Assembly: GCA_014874485.1 (NCBI GenBank)
Contig: JADBJK010000023.1
Coordinates: forward strand, 1-47,641
DNA length: 47,641 nt
Direction of reading: 5' to 3'
From: Chloroflexota bacterium
Lineage (GTDB): Bacteria > Chloroflexota > Anaerolineae > DTLA01
Below the pieces are notes generated by a model. The model saw nothing but the letters and a program-made list of their open reading frames with translations. It did not search any database and had not been told where the DNA came from. The position numbers were made by a program, and so were the translations under genes. Positions 39,714 to 47,641 of the stretch are shown piece by piece (positions within the stretch are counted from its first letter, which is position 1; each line of letters begins with the position of its first letter).

Positions 39714-40501
39714 TGTGTCTTTATGGCTTGGCGGTAGAATCCTTCGCAGCCTCTGCGGTCTCCGCGTTCTCCGCGGTGAAATCCTCTACCTGCTGGCGGG
39801 CTTCAGGAACACACAGGCCAGGGGATTTGAAGCGCGGAACTCGCGAAGGGGCGCAACAGGACGTCGCCCCAGGGCCTCTTCTCAATTGACGCATTGGCTC
39901 CGCTTGGGAGCGAGTGCAAGACAGCCCGCCCCCATCCCCGCGCGGGGCTGAAGCCCCCGCGCTGAAAGTGCAAAGCCCCTTCGGGCTGGATTGGCCCGCG
40001 GGGCGTTCACCTTTCCCGGCTTCTGTCGGCGGACAGGAAATCATCGGTTATGGAGTTGTCCTTTGTGTCTTTATGGCTTGGCGGTAGAATCCTTCGCAGC
40101 CTCTGCGGTCTCCGCGTTCTCCGCGGTGAAACCCTCCACCTGCTGGCGGGCTTCAGGAACACACAGGCCAGGGGATTTGAAGCGCGGAACTCGCGAAGGG
40201 GCGCAACAGGACGTCGCCCCAGGGCCTCTTCTCAATTGACGCATTGGCTCCGCTTGGGAGCGAGTGCAAGACAGCCCGCCCCCATCCCCGCGCGGGGCTG
40301 AAGCCCCCGCGCTGAAAGTGCAAAGCCCCTTCGGGCTGGATTGGCCCGCGGGGCGTTCACCTTTCCCGGCTTCTGTCGGCGGACAGGAAATCATCGGTTA
40401 TGGAGTTGTCCTTTGTGTCTTTATGGCTTGGCGGTAGAATCCTTCGCAGCCTCTGCGGTCTCCGCGTTCTCCGCGGTGAAATCCTCCACCTGCTGGCGGG
40501 C
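39714..40501. repeat. 350-bp tandem duplication: two full copies and a third partial copy
   Basis: Copies are 39714-40063 and 40064-40413, nearly identical (for example CTCTACC versus CTCCACC near the ENAETAE segment). The first 88 bp of the unit recur at 40414-40501, where they form the 3' end of lipA. Each full copy contains the ENAETAE coding stretch, GGGGCTGAAGCCCCCGCGCTG and GGGGCGTTCACC-type sequence. The two identical 107-codon frames (39721-40044 and 40071-40394, minus strand) are by-products, not genes. Confidence 0.95.
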
Positions 40502-41335
40502 GTGGTACGAACTGCGCACCAGCGGCCCGGCCTCCACGTGCTTCAGTCCCAGCGCCACGCCTTCGCGGGCCAGCGCCGCGAACTCCTCCGGCGGCACGTA
40601 GCGCTCCACCGGCAGGTGGGCGCGGCTGGGCTGCAGGTACTGCCCCAGCGTCAGCAGATCGCAGCCGACGCGCACCAGGTCGGCCATGACCGCCCGCACC
40701 TCGTCGGGCGTCTCGCCCAGGCCCAGCATCAGGCCGGACTTGGTGAGCGCGCGCGGGGCCATCTCCTTCGCCCGCCGGAGCAGGCGCAGCGAGCGGTCGT
40801 AGTCCGCGCCGGGCCGCGCGACCGGATACAGCCGAGGCACGGTCTCCAGGTTGTGGTTCAGCACATCGGGGCCGGCGTCCATGACAACCCGCAGCGCGTC
40901 CTCGCTGCCCTGGAAGTCGGGGACGAGCACCTCCACCCTGCAGTCGGGCGTGCGGCGGCGGATGGCGCGGATGGTCTCGGCGAAGATGGCCGCGCCACCG
41001 TCGGGCACGTCATCCCGCGTTACCGACGTGATGACGGCGTACTTCAGCCCCAGCGCCTCCACGGCGCGGGCCACCCGCTCCGGCTCGTCCCAATCCAGCG
41101 GCTGGGGCATCCCCTTGGGCACGGCGCAGAACCGACACCGCCGCGTGCACACGTCGCCCAGGATGAGGAACGTGGCCGTGCCGCTGTGGAAGCACTCGCC
41201 CTTGTTGGGGCACTGCGCCTCCTCACAGACGGTGTGCAAGCCCAGGTTGTCCAGCAGGCTATTCACTTCCCGATATGCGCCGCCCGCGGGCAATCGCACC
41301 CGCAACCACGGCGGCTTCGGCCCCGAAACCGGCAT
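40421..41335 (-). CDS. lipA: Lipoyl synthase
   Basis: A 304-residue radical-SAM enzyme inserting two sulfurs into octanoyl groups on lipoyl domains. The auxiliary 4Fe-4S ligands are Cys37, Cys42 and Cys48 (CEEAQCPNKGEC), the radical-SAM cluster is Cys63, Cys67 and Cys70 (CTRRCRFC), and the conserved RSSY is at ~274-277. ATG 41335 follows AGAGGGGG. The natural C-terminus after RSSYHA is replaced by a 25-residue tail (RQQVEDFTAENAETAE...) from the repeat at 40414-40501. It is the last gene of the gyrA/lpdA unit, 37 bp after lpdA, and would supply lipoate to the complexes served by Lpd. Confidence 0.96.
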   Translation of the reverse strand: MPVSGPKPPWLRVRLPAGGAYREVNSLLDNLGLHTVCEEAQCPNKGECFHSGTATFLILGDVCTRRCRFCAVPKGMPQPLDWDEPERVARAVEALGLKYAVITSVTRDDVPDGGAAIFAETIRAIRRRTPDCRVEVLVPDFQGSEDALRVVMDAGPDVLNHNLETVPRLYPVARPGADYDRSLRLLRRAKEMAPRALTKSGLMLGLGETPDEVRAVMADLVRVGCDLLTLGQYLQPSRAHLPVERYVPPEEFAALAREGVALGLKHVEAGPLVRSSYHARQQVEDFTAENAETAEAAKDSTAKP

Positions 41336-41372
41336 CCCTGCCCCCTCTCCGCTGATCGCTGTCTGCTGACGG

Positions 41373-42770
41373 CTAATAGTGAATCGGCATCCCCGCCGCC
41401 GCGTGGGCCGCCTCCATGACAGCCTCCGACAGCGTGGGGTGCGGCCGGACGGCCCGCGAGAACTCCTCGGCGGTGAACTCCTGCCGCAGTGCCAGCACCG
41501 CCTCGCCGATGAGTTCGGTGGCCCCAGGCCCGATGATCTGCACGCCCAGCAGCGCGTCGTAGGCTTCGCTCACCACGAGTTTCACGAACCCCTCGCGCTC
41601 GCCCAGGATGACCGCCTTGGAGCAGGCCATGAAGGGGAACTTGGCGGTGCGGACAGCGTGGCCTTTCTCCCGCGCCTGGGCCTCGGTCAGGCCGACGCTC
41701 GCCACCTCCGGGCGCGAGTACACGGCGCGCGGCATGTGGTCGTAGTTCAGCGGGCGCGGGTTCAGCCCCGCCATGTGCTCCACCGCCACGATTCCCTCGG
41801 CGCTGGCGACATGGGCCAGTTGCAGCGTAGGCACGCAGTCGCCGATGGCATAGATGGACGGCACGTTGGTCTGCATGTGCCCGTTGACGGGGATGAAGCC
41901 GCGGTCGGTCTTGACCCCTGCCGCTTCCAGGCCCAGGCCGTCGGTGGCCGGGCCGCGCCCCACGGCCATCAGCAACTTCTCCGCCGCGACGGTCTCGGCC
42001 TTGCCCGCGGCGGTGGTGAACGCCACGCGCACGCCCTGCTCGTCGGTCTCCACCTTTTCCACGCGCGCGCCCACCTCCACGCGGATGCGCTGGCGCTTCA
42101 GGCTCTTGGCCAATTCCTCGGCCACCTCCGCATCCTCGGCGGGGAGCACCTGGGGCAGCGCCTCCAGCAGCGTTACCTTGCTCCCCAGCGTCTGGAACAG
42201 GCACGCGAACTCCACGCCCACCGCCCCCGCGCCGATGACGACGAGGCTGGCCGGGATGTGATCCAACTCCAGCGCGCCGGTGCTGGACAGCACGCGCTCC
42301 TCGTCAATCGTTACGCCCAGCAGCGTCTTGGCGCGCGCACCGCTGGCGATGAGGATGTGCCGCGCCGACAGGGTCTCGGTTGCGCCGTCGGCCTTCTGCA
42401 CCCTCAGCGACGCGGGCGAGAGGAGCGTCGCCGTCCCCTGGACCAGCGTAACCTGGTTCTTCTTCAGGAGCGACTCCACCCCCTTGCGCAGGCGCGACAC
42501 GACCTGTTCCTTGCGCTTCTGGATTTGCGCCCAGTCCACCGTTGCGCCTGTGAGTTGCACGCCGTACTCGGCGGCAGATTGCGCCAGGCTCCACGCCTCG
42601 GCGCTGCGCAGGAGCGCCTTGGTGGGCACGCACCCTCGGTTCAGGCAGGTGCCGCCCACCTGGTCTTTCTCCACCAGGGCCGCCTTCATCCCCAGTTGCG
42701 ATGCGCGGATGGCGGCCACGTACCCGCCCGGACCGGCCCCGATGATGGCGATGTCGTAGGTGTCTGTCAT
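41373..42770 (-). CDS. lpdA: Dihydrolipoyl dehydrogenase (E3)
   Basis: A 465-residue flavoprotein disulfide reductase that reoxidises dihydrolipoyl groups of 2-oxoacid dehydrogenase or glycine cleavage complexes with NAD+. The FAD fold is IIGAGPGGYVAA (~9-20), the redox disulfide Cys42/Cys47 (GGTCLNRGCVPT), the NAD fold VVIGAGAVGVEFA (~176-188) and the active-site His444/Glu449 (HPTLSE). ATG 42770 follows TAGGAGG. It lies between an alpha/beta hydrolase gene and lipA; no E1 or E2 genes are in the window. Confidence 0.97.
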   Translation of the reverse strand: MTDTYDIAIIGAGPGGYVAAIRASQLGMKAALVEKDQVGGTCLNRGCVPTKALLRSAEAWSLAQSAAEYGVQLTGATVDWAQIQKRKEQVVSRLRKGVESLLKKNQVTLVQGTATLLSPASLRVQKADGATETLSARHILIASGARAKTLLGVTIDEERVLSSTGALELDHIPASLVVIGAGAVGVEFACLFQTLGSKVTLLEALPQVLPAEDAEVAEELAKSLKRQRIRVEVGARVEKVETDEQGVRVAFTTAAGKAETVAAEKLLMAVGRGPATDGLGLEAAGVKTDRGFIPVNGHMQTNVPSIYAIGDCVPTLQLAHVASAEGIVAVEHMAGLNPRPLNYDHMPRAVYSRPEVASVGLTEAQAREKGHAVRTAKFPFMACSKAVILGEREGFVKLVVSEAYDALLGVQIIGPGATELIGEAVLALRQEFTAEEFSRAVRPHPTLSEAVMEAAHAAAGMPIHY

Positions 42771-43740
42771 GGAATCCTCCTATCGGCTTCAGTTGTGCGT
42801 CAGAATGTCCAGAATCGCTCGCTGCACTTCCGTCTGCTGCATCAGCCGCGTGTGGGCGTAGGGCGGCAGATCCCCGCCGAACCACGCCAGCGGGTCGTCT
42901 GTCGCCGGCCGCGTTACGTCCACGCAGTACCCGTTGCGGAACACGGCGGGCACGGGTCTCGCCCCCGGAACCGCGGTGGCGCTGTGGAGCATGGTCAGCA
43001 AATCCCCGAAGTGCACCTCCACGGGGACGCAGGCAGTCCGGGTAGGGATCAGGAACTGCACCGTGATCTGCCCCGCCAGGCACCAAAACCGCACGTCCCT
43101 GGGCGTGCACTCCGGGCGATTCAGGTACCGCAACAGGAAACTCTTCTCCGAGATTTGCAGCAGCCCCAGCGCCCTGGGCGAGATGGGCGGGCCGGATTCG
43201 CCGGGCATCTCGGCCAGCACCCGGTCGCGCAGCGCGTCAAACGCCGCGAAAGCCCGCTTCATCGCGTCTTTGGCGCGCGCGGGCATGAACAGCCGCAGCC
43301 ACCCCATTCGCCTCTCCCAGTCTCCGGCAACGGACTCCAGGCGCGCCCCTCGGTTGGGCGTGCCCACCAGGATGACCTTGTCCACGTTGCCGTTGTAGCG
43401 CGTGCCCAGGGCGTCGGGCGTCCGGCGGCTCAAGTAGTACCGTGCGAGGATGCCCCCCGCGCCCAGGGCCACGAGGCTCACCTTGTCAGGCCCGCCCAGC
43501 GCCCGGCTCTCCGCCGCCAGGGCGTCCACCTGGAACGCCTCGCCATCCGGCACGGCGGCGGCATCCGACAGGCGATGCGCGATCTGGATGAGGTCGCCCT
43601 GCGCGTCGTATCGGGGCACCGTCCCGTGCCGCACGTAACCGTATTCAAAGCGGCGGATGAGGCGCGGGTCCAGTCCCCCCTCGTTCACCAGGCGCGAGAT
43701 GACGCCCCAGCGGTCCCAGTCGTCGGGCGAGCCTCCCAGG

Positions 43741-46251
<2,511 letters not shown>

Positions 46252-46286
46252 GGGTCTCCTGAGTTTGCTCCTTGGGGTAGGGGTGT

Positions 46287-47366
46287 CTACTTGTCCAAAT
46301 CTCGGGCGAACATGTAGAGGATGGTGGACTGCTGGCTTGACGCAGGTCTCCATCCGCGCATCGTGGAGAGGGCCTTCATCTGCGCGACGAAATCCTTCTC
46401 CCAGGCGTTCTCCGGCTTCAGGTACGACAGGATGGCGGGCCAGTACTCATCGCTGTCGGGCGGCGGCAGGTCGGGCAGTTCCTGCTGCACCATCACCTTG
46501 ACCGGCACGGTCGTCGCGCCGCCGTTGGAGATGACCTCAATCTTGCCGGTGTAACTTCGCCCAGGCTTCAGCCCCGACGGGGTGAGCGTTACCACAATCT
46601 CGTTGCGATCGCCCTTGAACTCGTCGCGGTCCACGGCGAGCCAGGCGTGCTTCACGCGGATTTCGCCCTCAAACTCGCCTTCGCCCGCGTTCTGCACGTG
46701 CAGCGTCATCTCAATCGGCGCGTCGGTGCGGCGAACCGTGCCCGCGTCCAGCAAGGGCGGCTCCACCTTCAGAATAGGGCGAGACTCCGGCGCCACGGTA
46801 ACCCGCACCGGGATGAACACCGCACCGTACAGCAGCGACGTGATGGCGACTCGCCCCTGGTAGGTTACGCCGCCACGCAGGTCCGTGGTGTCCACCGTGA
46901 TGCGGATGACCACCGCATCCTTGCGGCGGGCGGCGACTTTCGCGCGAATCCAGGATTGGTGGGGCATCATCTCGCCGCGGAACCGTCCGGCGCGGCTCAT
47001 GGACAAGGTTACGTCGGCCTCAACGACCTGGCCGCGCTGGACGTGGTCAAACCGCACCTCTGCGGGCGTAAGCGTAAGCGACGGGCGAATGTCAGCAACC
47101 CACAGGGGTCCCTGCGTCGCGGACACGTGGTACCGCGAGCCGTAAACGCGCTGCCACTCCTGATGGTACTCCGCGCGCTTCTGGGGGTCGCCCAGCACCT
47201 CGTAGGCGAGGTTGATCTCCTGCATGCGCTGGTTCGCGTCCGGGTCCGGGTTCAGGTCCGGATGGTACTTCCGCGCCAATCGTTTGTATGCCGCTTCCAC
47301 CACATCGGGGTCGGCTTCCGGATCCACTTGCAGGATCCGATAGTAGTCCACCAGTTTCTTGCTCAC
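46287..47366 (-). CDS. J-domain protein with immunoglobulin-like repeats
   Basis: A 359-residue protein. The J domain is at ~6-70 ([34 protein letters not shown]) with His35-Pro36-Asp37, the motif that triggers DnaK ATP hydrolysis. The usual Gly/Phe region, zinc-finger and DnaJ C-terminal domains are missing. Instead ~95-200 and ~205-295 hold two beta-rich Ig/BACON-like repeats ([18 protein letters not shown]...[18 protein letters not shown]). The C-terminal ~60 residues are alpha-helical and aromatic. GTG 47366 is set by the J domain; the ribosome site is weak. It is the first gene before gyrA, 35 bp apart. No signal peptide is seen, so it should be a cytoplasmic co-chaperone with an unusual client module. 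Confidence 0.85.
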   Translation of the reverse strand: MSKKLVDYYRILQVDPEADPDVVEAAYKRLARKYHPDLNPDPDANQRMQEINLAYEVLGDPQKRAEYHQEWQRVYGSRYHVSATQGPLWVADIRPSLTLTPAEVRFDHVQRGQVVEADVTLSMSRAGRFRGEMMPHQSWIRAKVAARRKDAVVIRITVDTTDLRGGVTYQGRVAITSLLYGAVFIPVRVTVAPESRPILKVEPPLLDAGTVRRTDAPIEMTLHVQNAGEGEFEGEIRVKHAWLAVDRDEFKGDRNEIVVTLTPSGLKPGRSYTGKIEVISNGGATTVPVKVMVQQELPDLPPPDSDEYWPAILSYLKPENAWEKDFVAQMKALSTMRGWRPASSQQSTILYMFARDLDK

Positions 47367-47403
47367 TTCAAACTCACACCGGGATTCAAGACGTTCGCTT
47401 TCG

Positions 47404-47433
47404 ATTATACCCCGTTTTGCACTTTTCTGCCAG
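47404..47433 (-). promoter_or_regulatory. Promoter of the J-domain/gyrA unit
   Basis: -10 TATAAT (47404-47409) and a fair -35 CTGGCA (47428-47433) with an 18-bp spacer, about 38 bp before the GTG start. Confidence 0.55.
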
Positions 47434-47587
47434 TTGCGCGGGGCGCGGGGTGCATTTCAGTTCAGGGGCAAGCCTGCTGCAATGGGCACGTGGAGCAGGC
47501 CGTGAGCCGCTCCCCACCAACGAAATCCACTTTCGCCGCCCGACGTGCAGCGAAGGGGCTGCTTAACCTCACCTAACCCCTCCCACA

Positions 47588-47629
47588 CCCTCCCCTTTCC
47601 TCTCCGCCCGCGGAGAGGAAAGGGGAGGG
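47588..47629. repeat. 19-bp perfect inverted repeat
   Basis: Arms of 19 bp (CCCTCCCCTTTCCTCTCCG and its complement) around CCCG, flanked by GGGGTGGGGA. The sequence is pyrimidine/purine asymmetric. It resembles a dispersed intergenic element and could be a terminator for a gene beyond the edge. The interval 47434-47587 otherwise holds no gene. Confidence 0.8.
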
Positions 47630-47641
47630 CCGGGGTGGGGA

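Noticed and set aside
39721-40394. Two identical 107-codon genes
   Set aside because: They are reading frames produced by the 350-bp tandem duplication, with no start site and repeat-derived sequence.

Overview
The window is GC-rich bacterial chromosomal DNA, most likely from a Chloroflexota (Anaerolineae-like) organism. The evidence is the style of GyrA, L20, L35 and IF3, the gene mix (tungsten/molybdenum-type aldehyde:ferredoxin oxidoreductase, GH57 glycosidase, ROK-controlled sugar ABC transporter) and the many dispersed palindromic repeats. The taxon is an inference; the AOR enzyme suggests an anaerobic or fermentative lifestyle. I found no rRNA, tRNA, CRISPR, insertion sequence or phage.

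Layout. (1) 1-4.45 kb, minus strand: a membrane protein cut by the window edge that runs into the start of a GGDEF (diguanylate cyclase) domain, and two tandem secreted subtilases with C-terminal VNWGS pentapeptide repeats. Upstream of the subtilases are a cyclic-di-GMP-I (GEMM-I) riboswitch, a hairpin with an 18-codon mini-ORF that also ends in SVNWG, an extended -10 promoter and two operator-like inverted repeats. This is the most interesting locus in the window. (2) 4.7-15.8 kb, minus strand: an orphan winged-helix regulator; yebC-ruvC-ruvA; rpiB-glycosyltransferase-GT26-agmatinase; SpoU methyltransferase-DUF711-tsaC; and infC-rpmI-rplT, whose infC appears to start with AUA. (3) 16-23 kb, plus strand: an OmpR-type response regulator, a DUF3800 gene broken by an in-frame TGA, a hydantoinase/dihydropyrimidinase, an MFS permease and a sensor kinase. 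(4) 23-34.9 kb, plus strand: an alpha-glucan utilisation locus with a ROK repressor, binding protein, two permeases, a second binding protein, GH13 amylase and a lipoprotein GH57 amylase. No transporter ATPase is encoded, so a shared MsmK/UgpC-like ATPase elsewhere is presumed. (5) 34.9-39.7 kb: hicBA toxin-antitoxin, AOR, a divergent class-I-glutamine-amidotransferase-like hydrolase plus murI, and a lone HicB-like gene. (6) 40.4-47.4 kb, minus strand: dnaJ-like/gyrA/alpha-beta hydrolase/lpdA/lipA, apparently one transcription unit behind a promoter near 47.4 kb.

The intergenic regions are crowded with repeats: REP-like TGTCATTGCGAG hairpins (one 722-bp array), CACGAAT triplets, GTAGGGGCAATT palindromes, a 350-bp tandem duplication and an 'ENAETAE' repeat. 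Several genes appear to end inside such repeats, which gives them extra C-terminal tails.

Positions of motifs were counted by hand from the translation. Operons and promoters are read from spacing and consensus only, and no database search was possible.
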